In this document: positions 50,536-59,731 of the stretch, in pieces
Position numbering within the stretch: position 1 is the stretch's first letter
Layout of the letters: every line of letters starts with the position of its first letter
Source: Janthinobacterium sp. 344
Lineage (GTDB): Bacteria; Pseudomonadota; Gammaproteobacteria; Burkholderiales; Burkholderiaceae_D
Direction of reading: 5' to 3'
Assembly (NCBI RefSeq): GCF_900112025.1
Contig: NZ_FOKL01000006.1
Span: 167,154-231,153 of the forward strand
DNA: 64,000 nt
Notes under the pieces: generated by a model
Database searches by the model: none
What the model was told of the DNA's origin: nothing
The model's input: only the letters and a program-made list of their open reading frames with translations
Made by a program: the position numbers and the translations under genes

Positions 50536-52491
50536 GTGCAAACGCATACCACAGCAGCAATGCCGACTTTTCCGCGGCGCTTATTGCAACACGGGACAGC
50601 ACGATCCGACAAGCCCGCCTTTCGCGAAAAATATCTGGGCATCTGGCAGACCTGGACCTGGCGCGAGGTCAACGACGAAGTGCGCGCGCTGGCCTGCGGC
50701 CTGGCCGCCATCGGCTTCCAGCGCGGCATGAACCTGGCCATCATCGGCGACAACCGCCCCCGCCTGTACTGGGCCATGCTGGCCGCGCAAAGCCTGGGCG
50801 GCGTGCCCGTGCCGCTGTACCAGGACGCGCCGGCCGCCGACATGGCCTACGTGCTGCAGGATGCGCAGATCCGCTACGCCATCGTCGAAGACCAGGAGCA
50901 GGTCGACAAGCTGCTCGAACTGAAAAGCCTCTACCCGCACGTGGCCCACATCGCCTATGACGACGAGCGGGGCATGCGCCACTACCGCCAGCCGGAGCTG
51001 CTGTCCTTCGCCGCGCTACAGGCGCTGGGCAGAACCTACGACCGCGAACATCCGGGCTTCTTCGACGCCGCCGTGGCAGCGGGCCAGGGCAGCGACTCGG
51101 CCGTCATCCTGTACACCTCGGGCACCACGGGCAAGCCGAAGGGCGTGTGCCAGAGCCACACGGCGCTGTTGGCCGCAGGCGAAGGCTGCGTCGCCTTCGA
51201 CAAGCTCACCGACAATGAAGACATCCTCTCCTACCTGCCGATGGCGTGGGTGGGCGACTGCCTGTTCTCGCTGGCGCAGGCCATGGTCGCGGGCTTCACC
51301 GTCAACTGCCCCGAGTCGGGCGACACGGTGATGATCGACATGCGCGAAATCGGCCCCACTTGCTACTTCGCGCCGCCGCGCGTGTTCGAAAACATGCTCA
51401 CCAGCGTGATGATACGCATGGAAGACGCGAGCAGCATCAAGCGCCGCATGTTCAGCCATTTCATGGACGTGGCCAAGCGCTGCGGCGCGCAGATTTTGGA
51501 TGGCAAGCCAGTCTCGCTGGCGGACCGCCTCAGCTACAAGCTGGGCGATCTCCTCGTGTATGGCCCCCTGAAAAACGTGCTGGGACTGACGCGCGTGCGC
51601 GTCGCTTATACCGCCGGCGCGGCCATCGGTCCCGACCTGTTCCGCTTCTACCGCTCCATCGGCGTCAACCTCAAGCAGCTGTACGGCTCCACCGAAACCT
51701 GCGCCTATGTCTGCCTGCAGCCAGACGGCAATATCAAGTTCGACAGCGTAGGCTTGCCCGCGCCGGGCGTGGAAGTCAAGCTGGCGCACAACGGCGAAGT
51801 GCTGGTCAAGTCGCCCGCCACCATGAGCGGCTACTTCCAGCGTCCGGACGCCACCGCCGAAGTGATCGACAGCGACGGCTACTTCCATACGGGCGACGCG
51901 GGCGTGTTCGATGGCGAAGGCCATTTGAAAATCATCGACCGCGCGGCCGACGTGGGCAAGATGAACTGCGGCGCCATGTTCGCGCCCAACTACATCGAAA
52001 ACAAGCTCAAGTTCTTCCCCTTCATCAAGGAGGTGGTGGCCTTTGGCCATGCGCGCGACCAGGTCTGCGCCTTCATCAATATCGACATCGAAGCCGTGGG
52101 CAACTGGTCCGAGCGGCGCGGTATCGCCTACTCCGGCTATACGGACCTGGCGGCGCGCGCCGAAACCTATGGCTTGATCCGCGACTGCATCGAGCAGGTC
52201 AACGCGGAACTGGCGGCCGATCCGCTGATGGACCGCACGCAGGTGCACCGCTTCCTCGTGCTGCACAAGGAACTCGACCCGGACGACGATGAACTGACGC
52301 GCACGCGCAAGGTGCGGCGCAAGTTCATCGCCGAAAAATACGCGGTGCTGATCTCTGCCCTGTACGACGGCAAGGCAACGCAGTACATCGAGACGCAGGT
52401 GAAATTCGAGGATGGCCGCCTTGGCTCGACCAGCGCCGACCTGCAGATCTGGGACAGCAAAACATACCGGCCACAGGGCCTGGCCGCATGA
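50536..52491 (+). CDS. AMP-binding long-chain acyl-CoA ligase
   Basis: Adenylate-forming acyl-CoA synthetase of 652 residues. The P-loop ILYTSGTTGKPKGV, the GSTETCAYV motif, YFHTGDAGV and the C-terminal TRTRKVRRKF are those of fatty acyl-CoA ligases (FadD/Faa type). The GTG start at 50536 is preferred because AGGGAGA lies 6 nt upstream; the frame opens earlier at 50455. It is the first gene of a seven-gene operon, and its stop overlaps the next ATG (ATGATG). Confidence 0.9.
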   Translation: MQTHTTAAMPTFPRRLLQHGTARSDKPAFREKYLGIWQTWTWREVNDEVRALACGLAAIGFQRGMNLAIIGDNRPRLYWAMLAAQSLGGVPVPLYQDAPAADMAYVLQDAQIRYAIVEDQEQVDKLLELKSLYPHVAHIAYDDERGMRHYRQPELLSFAALQALGRTYDREHPGFFDAAVAAGQGSDSAVILYTSGTTGKPKGVCQSHTALLAAGEGCVAFDKLTDNEDILSYLPMAWVGDCLFSLAQAMVAGFTVNCPESGDTVMIDMREIGPTCYFAPPRVFENMLTSVMIRMEDASSIKRRMFSHFMDVAKRCGAQILDGKPVSLADRLSYKLGDLLVYGPLKNVLGLTRVRVAYTAGAAIGPDLFRFYRSIGVNLKQLYGSTETCAYVCLQPDGNIKFDSVGLPAPGVEVKLAHNGEVLVKSPATMSGYFQRPDATAEVIDSDGYFHTGDAGVFDGEGHLKIIDRAADVGKMNCGAMFAPNYIENKLKFFPFIKEVVAFGHARDQVCAFINIDIEAVGNWSERRGIAYSGYTDLAARAETYGLIRDCIEQVNAELAADPLMDRTQVHRFLVLHKELDPDDDELTRTRKVRRKFIAEKYAVLISALYDGKATQYIETQVKFEDGRLGSTSADLQIWDSKTYRPQGLAA

Positions 52492-53321
52492 TGGAGCACA
52501 GCACGATGCAAATGAACGAACCTGACACCCATTTCGGCACGGCGCGCAAGACCGGCCCCGTGATCCTCGACCTGAAGAACATCTCGCTGTCGTTCGGCGG
52601 CGTGAAGGCGCTGACCGACATCTCGTTCGACGTGAAACAGCATGAAATCCGCGCCATCATCGGCCCGAACGGCGCCGGCAAAAGCTCGATGCTCAACGTG
52701 ATCAATGGCGTGTACCGCCCGCAGCAGGGCGAGATCATCTACCGTGGCGAACACCGGCGCGGCATGGATTGCTACCAGGCCGCCAAGTCCGGCATCGCCC
52801 GCACTTTCCAGAACATCGCCCTGTTCAAGGGCATGACGGTGCTGGACAACATCATGACGGGGCGCAATCTCAAAATGAAGTCGAATTTCCTGCTGCAGGC
52901 CCTGTACTGGGGCCCGGCGCGGCGCGAGGAAATCGAGCACCGCAAGAAGGCCGAGGAAATCATCGACTTCCTGGAAATCCAGGCCATCCGCAAGACGCCC
53001 GTGGGCCGCCTGCCCTACGGCTTGCAAAAGCGCGTGGAACTGGGCCGCGCGCTGGTCGCCGAACCGGAGATTTTGCTGCTGGACGAACCGATGGCCGGCA
53101 TGAACGTGGAAGAAAAACAGGACATGTGCCGCTTCATCCTCGACGTCAACGACCAGCTGGGCACGACCATCGTGCTGATCGAGCACGACATGGGCGTGGT
53201 GATGGATATCTCCGACCGCGTGGTGGTGCTCGACTACGGCAAGAAGATCGGCGACGGCACGCCCGACGAGGTGCGCAGCAACCAGGATGTCATCAACGCC
53301 TACCTTGGCACGAGCCATTAA
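52488..53321 (+). CDS. ABC importer ATPase, LivG type
   Basis: ATP-binding subunit of a branched-chain amino-acid (HAAT) type importer, 277 residues. Walker A is GPNGAGKSS, the signature is LPYGLQKRVELGRAL (typical for LivG), and Walker B is ILLLDEPMAG. A BCA_ABC_TP_C tail (DVINAYLGTSH) ends the protein. It overlaps the ligase stop by 4 nt. Confidence 0.94.
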   Translation: MMEHSTMQMNEPDTHFGTARKTGPVILDLKNISLSFGGVKALTDISFDVKQHEIRAIIGPNGAGKSSMLNVINGVYRPQQGEIIYRGEHRRGMDCYQAAKSGIARTFQNIALFKGMTVLDNIMTGRNLKMKSNFLLQALYWGPARREEIEHRKKAEEIIDFLEIQAIRKTPVGRLPYGLQKRVELGRALVAEPEILLLDEPMAGMNVEEKQDMCRFILDVNDQLGTTIVLIEHDMGVVMDISDRVVVLDYGKKIGDGTPDEVRSNQDVINAYLGTSH

Positions 53322-53335
53322 TTCCCGGGACCCGT

Positions 53336-54238
53336 ATGAATATCAATTTTTTCTTTGAAGTGCTGATCGGCGGCCTGCTGTCGGGCGTCATGTACGCGCT
53401 GGTGGCCATCGGTTTTGTATTGATCTACAAGGCCTCGGGCGTGTTCAACTTCGCGCAGGGCGCGATGGTGTTCTTCGCCGCCCTCACCTGCGTCGGTTTC
53501 ATGGACAAGTTCGGCCTGTCGCTGTGGCTGGCCATCCCGCTGACGATGGTGACGATGATCGTATTGGGCATGGCGATCGAAAGGGTGGTCTTGCGCCCGC
53601 TCGTCAACCAGCCGGAAATCACGCTCTTCATGGCCACCATCGGCCTGACCTTCTTCATCGAGGGCCTGGCGCAGCTGATGTGGGGCTCGCAGGTGCACAA
53701 GCTGGACCTGCCCATCGAAGACGTGCCGATGCCCTTCCTGATGGACCATTTCAATATCATCGTCTCGCAGTTCGACGTGGTGGCGGCCGGCATCTGCGCC
53801 CTGCTGGTGATTTGCCTGGCCCTGCTGTTCTCGAAGACCAAGGTGGGGCGCGCCCTGCGCGCCGTCGCCGACGACCACCAGGCGGCGCTGGCCGTGGGCA
53901 TTCCGCTGCAGCGCATCTGGGCCGTCGTGTGGGGCGTGGCGGGCCTGGTGGCCATGGTGGCGGGCTTGCTGTGGGGCGCGCGCAACGGCGTGCAGTTCGC
54001 CCTCACCTTCATCGCCTTGAAGGCCTTGCCGGTGCTGATCCTCGGCGGCTTTACCTCCGTGCCGGGCGCCATCGTCGGCGGCCTGATCATCGGCGCGTCG
54101 GAAAAGCTGGCCGAAGTCTACCTGGGCCCCATGGTGGGGGGCGGCATCGAAGGCTGGTTCCCTTACGTGCTGGCCCTGCTGTTCCTGCTGGTGCGCCCGG
54201 AAGGCCTGTTCGGCGAAAAAATCATCCGGCGTATTTGA
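53336..54238 (+). CDS. ABC importer permease, LivH type
   Basis: Inner-membrane permease of 300 residues with about eight hydrophobic helices; the motifs YALVAIGFVLIYKASGVFNFAQG and RALRAVADDHQAALAVGI are those of LivH. It starts 14 nt after the ATPase gene. A GGGGTCnGACCC palindrome separates it from the LivM-type gene. Confidence 0.95.
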   Translation: MNINFFFEVLIGGLLSGVMYALVAIGFVLIYKASGVFNFAQGAMVFFAALTCVGFMDKFGLSLWLAIPLTMVTMIVLGMAIERVVLRPLVNQPEITLFMATIGLTFFIEGLAQLMWGSQVHKLDLPIEDVPMPFLMDHFNIIVSQFDVVAAGICALLVICLALLFSKTKVGRALRAVADDHQAALAVGIPLQRIWAVVWGVAGLVAMVAGLLWGARNGVQFALTFIALKALPVLILGGFTSVPGAIVGGLIIGASEKLAEVYLGPMVGGGIEGWFPYVLALLFLLVRPEGLFGEKIIRRI

Positions 54239-54274
54239 TCTCGCATGATCTTTTTACCTCAAATGCAAACCCCG

Positions 54275-54300
54275 GGGGCGGACCCTGAGGGTCCGACCCC
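54275..54300. repeat. GGGGTCnGACCC palindrome, copy E, inside the operon
   Basis: GGGGGCGGACCC-TGA-GGGTCCGACCCC has one mismatch in a 12-bp stem and lies in the 112-nt spacer between the LivH-type and LivM-type genes. No T-run follows, so transcription can continue. It could set mRNA stability or partial termination. Confidence 0.8.
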
Positions 54301-54350
54301 AGTATTTACGCCGTTGGGTTGCAGCCCGACAGCCAGCAAAGGACACACCC

Positions 54351-55409
54351 ATGATCTACCGTGAAGCAGGACAATTCAAGACCAGCTACCAGGCGGACAA
54401 CCAGATCTTCCCGATCCGGCAAGACCGCCTGGCCTTGACGGCGACATTGATCGCCGCCGTTTTCATCCTGCCGTATTTCGCCTCGCCGTACATGCTCTCG
54501 GCGATCCTGATTCCCTTCCTGATCTTCGCCCTGGCGGCATTGGGACTGAACATCCTGACGGGCTACGCGGGCCAGCTGTCGCTGGGCACGGCCGCCTTCA
54601 TGGCCGTGGGCGCGTTTGCCTCGTATAACTTCATGGCGCGCCTGCCTGGCTTGCCGCTGCTGCTGTCATTCATCCTCGGCGGCCTGTGCGCGGCCATGGT
54701 GGGCATCGCCTTCGGCCTGCCGTCCCTGCGCATCCGCGGCTTTTACCTGGCCGCCTCCACCCTGGCGACGCAGTTCTTCGTCGTCTGGTGCCTGACCAAG
54801 ATCCCGTACCTGACCAACTACAGTTCCTCGGGCGTGATCACGGTGCAGAAGATGACCATCCTCGGCTACCAGTTCGACACGCCGCAAAGCAAATACCTGC
54901 TGGTGCTGGCCATCGTCGCCGGCATGGCGCTGATGGCGAAAAACATGATCCGCTCGAACGTGGGCCGTTCGTGGATGGCCGTGCGCGACATGGACATGGC
55001 GGCCGAAGTCATCGGCTTCAGATTGATGCGCACCAAGCTGCTGGCGTTTGCCGTCAGCTCGTTCTACTGCGGCGTGGCCGGCGCCCTGTATGCATACGCC
55101 TACCTGGGCACGGTGGAGCCGGAAGCGTACAACCTGGACCTGTCCTTCCGCATCCTGTTCATGATCATCATCGGCGGCGTCGGTTCGATTCTCGGTTCCT
55201 TCCTCGGCGCGGCCTTCATCGTGCTGCTGCCCGTCTTCCTGAACACCATCGCGCACGGCCTGGCACTGCCCACCAGTGTGGCGTCGAACCTGGAACTGAT
55301 GGTCTTCGGCGCGCTGATCATCTTCTTCCTGATCGTCGAGCCGCACGGCCTGGCCAGGCTGTGGCAGATCGCGAAAGAAAAACTGCGCCTGTGGCCTTTC
55401 CCGCACTAG
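54351..55409 (+). CDS. ABC importer permease, LivM type
   Basis: Inner-membrane permease of 352 residues with about ten hydrophobic helices. LivM motifs are ALGLNILTGYAGQLSLGTAAFMAVGAF, RDMDMAAEVIGF and GGVGSILGSFLGAAFIVLLP. It pairs with the LivH-type protein as a heterodimeric channel. The substrate-binding protein gene follows after 65 nt. Confidence 0.95.
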   Translation: MIYREAGQFKTSYQADNQIFPIRQDRLALTATLIAAVFILPYFASPYMLSAILIPFLIFALAALGLNILTGYAGQLSLGTAAFMAVGAFASYNFMARLPGLPLLLSFILGGLCAAMVGIAFGLPSLRIRGFYLAASTLATQFFVVWCLTKIPYLTNYSSSGVITVQKMTILGYQFDTPQSKYLLVLAIVAGMALMAKNMIRSNVGRSWMAVRDMDMAAEVIGFRLMRTKLLAFAVSSFYCGVAGALYAYAYLGTVEPEAYNLDLSFRILFMIIIGGVGSILGSFLGAAFIVLLPVFLNTIAHGLALPTSVASNLELMVFGALIIFFLIVEPHGLARLWQIAKEKLRLWPFPH

Positions 55410-55474
55410 GAATTTGTACCTTGCAGTCTGATGTCGGTTGACTTGAAATCAAATAAAACAAGAGGAGACACACA

Positions 55475-56794
55475 ATGAAACACATCAAATCGCTCATGCT
55501 GGCCGCCGCCATCGCCAGTGCCGCACTCACCATGGCCGGCAGCGCCCAGGCGCAGGACAAGGAACAGTACATCGCCCTGCCCTCCTACCGCGTGGGGCCG
55601 TATGCGGCCGGCGGTTCCGGCTTCTACGGCGGCATCATCGACTACTTCAACCTGGTCAACCAGGCCGGCGGCGTGAACGGCGTCAAAATCAGCTGGGAAG
55701 AATGCGAGACGGAATACAACCCGTCGCGCGGCGTCGAGTGCTATGAGCGCCTGAAAACCAAGCAGGGCGGCGCCACCCTGGTGGAAACCCTGTCCACGGG
55801 CGTCGCCTACGGCATCCTCGACCGCGTGGCGCAGGACAAGATCCCCATGACCATGATCGGCTACGGCCGCTCGGACGCGGCCAACGGCAAGGTCTTCCCT
55901 TACGTGTATCCGCTGATCTCCAGCTACTGGAGCCAGGCCGCCGCCATGATCAAGTATTTGGGCGACAAGGATGGCGGCATGGACAAGCTGAAAGGGAAAA
56001 AAATCGTCCACCTGTACCACGATTCGGCCTTCGGCAAGGAGCCGCTGCCCGTGCTCGAAGCGCTGTCGAAACAGTACGGCTTCGAGCTGGTGAAAATTCC
56101 CGTCGCGCCGCCCGGCAGCGAACAGCAGTCGCAATGGCTGCAGATCCGCCAGGCCAAGCCGGACCACGTGATCCTGTGGGGCTGGGGCGTGATGAATTCC
56201 GTCGCCATCAAGACGGCGCAGCGCAACGGCTTCCCGCGCGACAAGATGCTGGGCGTCTGGTGGGCCGGTTCCGAGGAGGACACGATCCCGTCGGGCGACG
56301 CGGCCAAGGGCTACACGGCGATGACCTTCAATACGCCGGGCAACTACCCGGTACTGGACGACATCCGCAAGAAACTCTACGCGTCCGGCAAGGGCAACCT
56401 GGCCGACCAGTCGCGCATCGGTTCCGTGTACCACATGCGCGGCGTAACGGCGGGCATCCTGTGGGTGGAGGCGATCCGTACGGCGCAGGAAAAATTCGGC
56501 AAGGGCAAGCCGATCACGGGCGAGCAGATGCGCTGGGGCCTGGAAAACCTGAACGTCGACGATGCGCGCCAAAAAGCCGTGGGCGCGCTGGGCATGTTCC
56601 CCACCGTGAAAACCAGCTGCGACGACCATGAAGGCTCGGGCGCCGTCAAAGTGCAGCAATGGGATGGCAAGAAGTGGACCGCCATCACGCCGAAGTGGAT
56701 CGTCGGCGACAAGGCCCTGGTGCGTAAGCTCGTCGAGGAATCCTCGAACAAGTACGCGGAAGAGAAGAAGATCACGCCGGCGTGCATGAAGTAA
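55475..56794 (+). CDS. ABC importer substrate-binding protein, LivK type
   Basis: Periplasmic binding protein of 439 residues with a signal peptide (KSLMLAAAIASAALTMAGSAQAQ). The mature part is a Peripla_BP_6-type two-lobe fold with GGVNGVKISWEECETEYNPSRGVECYERL. This subgroup accompanies acyl-CoA ligases, so the ligand may be an aromatic or fatty acid rather than an amino acid; this is inferred. GAGGAG precedes the ATG. Confidence 0.93.
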   Translation: MKHIKSLMLAAAIASAALTMAGSAQAQDKEQYIALPSYRVGPYAAGGSGFYGGIIDYFNLVNQAGGVNGVKISWEECETEYNPSRGVECYERLKTKQGGATLVETLSTGVAYGILDRVAQDKIPMTMIGYGRSDAANGKVFPYVYPLISSYWSQAAAMIKYLGDKDGGMDKLKGKKIVHLYHDSAFGKEPLPVLEALSKQYGFELVKIPVAPPGSEQQSQWLQIRQAKPDHVILWGWGVMNSVAIKTAQRNGFPRDKMLGVWWAGSEEDTIPSGDAAKGYTAMTFNTPGNYPVLDDIRKKLYASGKGNLADQSRIGSVYHMRGVTAGILWVEAIRTAQEKFGKGKPITGEQMRWGLENLNVDDARQKAVGALGMFPTVKTSCDDHEGSGAVKVQQWDGKKWTAITPKWIVGDKALVRKLVEESSNKYAEEKKITPACMK

Positions 56795-56857
56795 GCCACT
56801 GGAACCGGATCGGTGCCGACGCGCCGGTCCCGTGTTTAACATTTTAAAGAAGCAGCC

Positions 56858-57703
56858 ATGACCTACACTGCCACGCAAGCCCCGATCCTGGCGGAAACGC
56901 CGCCGCCCTACCTGTCGGTGAACAATATCGAAGTCATTTACGACCACGTGATCCTGGTCCTGAAGGGCGTGTCGCTGCAAGTCCCGCAAGGCAAGATCGT
57001 GGCGCTGCTGGGCGCGAACGGCGCCGGCAAGTCGACCACCCTGAAAACCATCTCGACCCTGCTGCGCGGCGAGCGCGGCGACGTCACCAAGGGCGAAGTC
57101 CAGTTCAAGGGCGAACGCGTGGACCAGCTGACGCCGAATGAACTGGTCAAGCGGGGCCTGTCGCAGGTGATGGAAGGTCGCCACTGTTTCGGCCACCTGA
57201 CCATCGAGGAAAATCTCTTGACGGGCGCCTACACGCGCAGCCTGTCGCGCGGCGACCTGAAGGACGCGCTGGAGAAGGTGTATCACTATTTCCCGCGCCT
57301 CAAAACGCGGCGCGCCAGCCAGGCCGGCTATACCTCGGGCGGCGAGCAGCAGATGTGCGCCATCGGCCGCGCGCTGATGGCCAAGCCGTCGATGATTTTG
57401 CTGGACGAACCGTCGATGGGCATCGCGCCGCAGATCGTCGAAGAGATCTTCGGCATCGTCAAGGACTTGAACCACAAGGAAAACGTGTCTTTCCTGCTGG
57501 CCGAGCAGAACACCAACGTGGCCCTGCGCTACGCCGATTTCGGCTACATCCTGGAAAACGGCCGGGTCGTGATGGAAGGGCAAGCCCAGGATCTGGCCAG
57601 CAACGAAGACGTCAAGGAGTTTTACCTGGGCGTGTCCAGCGCCGGGCGCAAGAGCTTCCGCGACATGAAGTTCTACCGCCGCCGCAAGCGCTGGCTGGCC
57701 TGA
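56858..57703 (+). CDS. ABC importer ATPase, LivF type
   Basis: Second ATP-binding subunit, 281 residues: Walker A GANGAGKST, signature TSGGEQQMCAIGRAL, Walker B MILLDEPSMG. It is about 40 residues longer than standard LivF (about 237 aa), with a basic C-terminal tail (GRKSFRDMKFYRRRKRWLA). The penultimate gene of the operon. Confidence 0.93.
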   Translation: MTYTATQAPILAETPPPYLSVNNIEVIYDHVILVLKGVSLQVPQGKIVALLGANGAGKSTTLKTISTLLRGERGDVTKGEVQFKGERVDQLTPNELVKRGLSQVMEGRHCFGHLTIEENLLTGAYTRSLSRGDLKDALEKVYHYFPRLKTRRASQAGYTSGGEQQMCAIGRALMAKPSMILLDEPSMGIAPQIVEEIFGIVKDLNHKENVSFLLAEQNTNVALRYADFGYILENGRVVMEGQAQDLASNEDVKEFYLGVSSAGRKSFRDMKFYRRRKRWLA

Positions 57704-57793
57704 TCCATCAAAACCCCTGGCGGCAACGCGCCCGGCGGTCCTGATGGCCGGGCGTGCGAATCAATATGCACTGACAATTGGAGAATGACTGAC

Positions 57794-59050
57794 ATGAACG
57801 ATACGCTCGACAGTCTGGAAACGCGCGCCCCCGATGCACGCGAACGCGAATTGATGGCCGGCCTGCCGCAGCTGATCGCGCGCGCGCAACAGGCGCCGGG
57901 CTGGGCCCGCATCCTGGACGGCATCGATGCGGCCGGCATCACCAGCCGCGCCGCGCTGGCGCAGCTGCCCGTCACGCGCAAGTCCGACCTCAAGCAATTG
58001 CAGCACGCGCAACTGCCATTCGGCGGCCTGAATACGACACCGAAAAATGCCCTGTCGCGCGTCTTCGTTTCGCCCGGGCCCATCTTCGATCCGGAAGGCC
58101 GCGGCGCCGACTGGTGGCGCTTCGCGCGGCCCATGTATGCGGCCGGCGTGCGCGCCGGCGGCCTGCTGCAGAACTGTTTTTCGTATCACTTCACGCCCGC
58201 CGCCTTCATGGTCGAAGGGGGGGCCGCGCGCATCGGCTGCACCGTCATCCCGGCCGGCATCGGCCAGACGGAAATGCAGGTGCAGGCAATGATGGATCTG
58301 AAGCCGGACACCTACATCGGCACGCCATCCTTCTTAAAACTGATCATCGAGAAGGCGCGCGAAATGGGCGCCGACATCAGCAGCGTCACCAAGGCCGTGA
58401 TGGGCGCCGAAGCCTTGCCCGAATCCCTGCGCAGCTGGTTTGCCGCGAACGGCGTGCCGCACGTGTTCCAGACCTATGCCTCGGCCGACATCGGCAGCAT
58501 CGCCTATGAAACGGCGAGCAATGGCAAGCTCAATCCGGGCATGGTCATCGACGAGAACGTGCTGCTGGAAATCGTCCACCCGGGCAGCGGCACGCCCGTG
58601 GCGCCGGGCGAAGTGGGCGAAGTGGTCGTCACCGTCTTCAATGCCGACTACCCGCTGATCCGCTTCGCCACGGGCGATCTGTCGGCCGTGCTGACAGACG
58701 CGCCAGCCTCGCCATGCGGCCGCACGAATACGCGCATCCGGGGCTGGATGGGGCGCGCCGACCAGACCACCAAGGTGCGCGCCATGTTCGTGCATCCATC
58801 GCAGGTGCATGAAATCACGCGCCGCCACCCGCAAATCAAAAAAGCGCGGCTGGTGGTGTCCGGGCGCATGGCCAACGACGAGATGACTTTGCATTGCGAA
58901 GTCGACAATCCCCATGACGCCAGCGGCACGGAAGCCATCATCGGCTCGATCCGCGAGCTGACCAAGCTGCGGGGCGACGTGCTGCTGGTGGCCGTGGGTA
59001 GCCTGGCGCAGGATGGAAAAATCATCGACGACATGCGCGATTACAAATAA
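57794..59050 (+). CDS. Phenylacetate-CoA-ligase-like (PaaK family) protein with altered P-loop
   Basis: Adenylate-forming family protein of about 418 residues; overall fold and the motifs PLIRFATGDLSAVL and GRADQTTKVRAMFVHPSQV match PaaK. The usual P-loop SSGTTGxPT is replaced by VFVSPGPIFDPEG, so ATP use may differ or be lost. The start at 57794 has GGAGA 10 nt upstream; the ATG at 57785 lies only 1 nt from it. Last gene of the ABC operon. Confidence 0.88.
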   Translation: MNDTLDSLETRAPDARERELMAGLPQLIARAQQAPGWARILDGIDAAGITSRAALAQLPVTRKSDLKQLQHAQLPFGGLNTTPKNALSRVFVSPGPIFDPEGRGADWWRFARPMYAAGVRAGGLLQNCFSYHFTPAAFMVEGGAARIGCTVIPAGIGQTEMQVQAMMDLKPDTYIGTPSFLKLIIEKAREMGADISSVTKAVMGAEALPESLRSWFAANGVPHVFQTYASADIGSIAYETASNGKLNPGMVIDENVLLEIVHPGSGTPVAPGEVGEVVVTVFNADYPLIRFATGDLSAVLTDAPASPCGRTNTRIRGWMGRADQTTKVRAMFVHPSQVHEITRRHPQIKKARLVVSGRMANDEMTLHCEVDNPHDASGTEAIIGSIRELTKLRGDVLLVAVGSLAQDGKIIDDMRDYK

Positions 59051-59058
59051 GGCCGATT

Positions 59059-59076
59059 TGCGGGATAATACCCGCA
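59059..59076. promoter_or_regulatory. Palindrome in front of the phosphoribosyltransferase gene
   Basis: TGCGGGATAATACCCGCA is a perfect 6-bp inverted repeat around ATAATA. The centre also reads as a -10 hexamer (GATAAT). It could be an operator on the promoter of the next gene, or a short terminator stem of the operon (no T-run). Confidence 0.4.
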
Positions 59077-59101
59077 TTCATCATCAGCCCCATTCATCGC
59101 C

Positions 59102-59695
59102 ATGCAAGAGTCCATGCAAGAATTTCATCACAACCGTGCCCGTGACCTGATCAAGAACGCGGAGCTGCTGTTCGACCAAGATGCCGTGCAGGCGTCGATC
59201 ACGCGCATGGCCGATGTGCTCAACACGCGCTTCAACGCCGAGGATTCGAAAGAATTCCCGCTGGTGCTGGGCGTGATGGGCGGCGCCGTCGTGTTTACCG
59301 GCAACCTGCTGCCGCAACTGAGCTTTCCGCTCGAGTTCGACTACATCCACGTCAGCCGCTACGGCGACGATGACAAGGGTGGCGAAGTGGTGTGGAAAGT
59401 CATCCCCCGCTCGAACGTTTCGGGGCGTACCGTGATCGTGCTCGACGACATTCTCGACGAAGGCGAAACCCTGGCGCACGTCAAGCAGCGCTTGCTGGAC
59501 ATGGGCGCCTCCGAAGTGATCCTGGCCGTGTTTGCCGACAAGGCCATCGGCAAGAAGAAACCTGTACAAGCCGATATCGTCGGCCTGGTGATCCCGAACC
59601 GCTTCGTCGTCGGCTTCGGCATGGACGCCTATGGCTACTGGCGCAACCTGCCCGGCCTGTGGGCCATCAAGCCCGAGGACCTGAAGCAGGAGTGA
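59102..59695 (+). CDS. hpt: Hypoxanthine-guanine phosphoribosyltransferase
   Basis: Purine salvage enzyme of 197 residues. The PRPP loop is VIVLDDILDEGETL, and VLGVMGGAVVFTGNL is the upstream pyrophosphate loop. It transfers phosphoribosyl groups to hypoxanthine or guanine. Two in-frame ATGs (59102, 59114) are possible starts. Confidence 0.92.
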   Translation: MQESMQEFHHNRARDLIKNAELLFDQDAVQASITRMADVLNTRFNAEDSKEFPLVLGVMGGAVVFTGNLLPQLSFPLEFDYIHVSRYGDDDKGGEVVWKVIPRSNVSGRTVIVLDDILDEGETLAHVKQRLLDMGASEVILAVFADKAIGKKKPVQADIVGLVIPNRFVVGFGMDAYGYWRNLPGLWAIKPEDLKQE

Positions 59696-59702
59696 TAACG
59701 AC

Positions 59703-59725
59703 ATGCCGGGGCCAGACCCCGGCAT
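59703..59725. repeat. GGGGCCAGACCCC palindrome, copy F
   Basis: ATGCCGGGG/CCCCGGCAT, a 9-bp perfect inverted repeat with a CCAGA loop, between two convergent genes. It contains the family core with one change (GGGGCCAGACCCC). Confidence 0.75.
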
Positions 59726-59731
59726 TTACGT

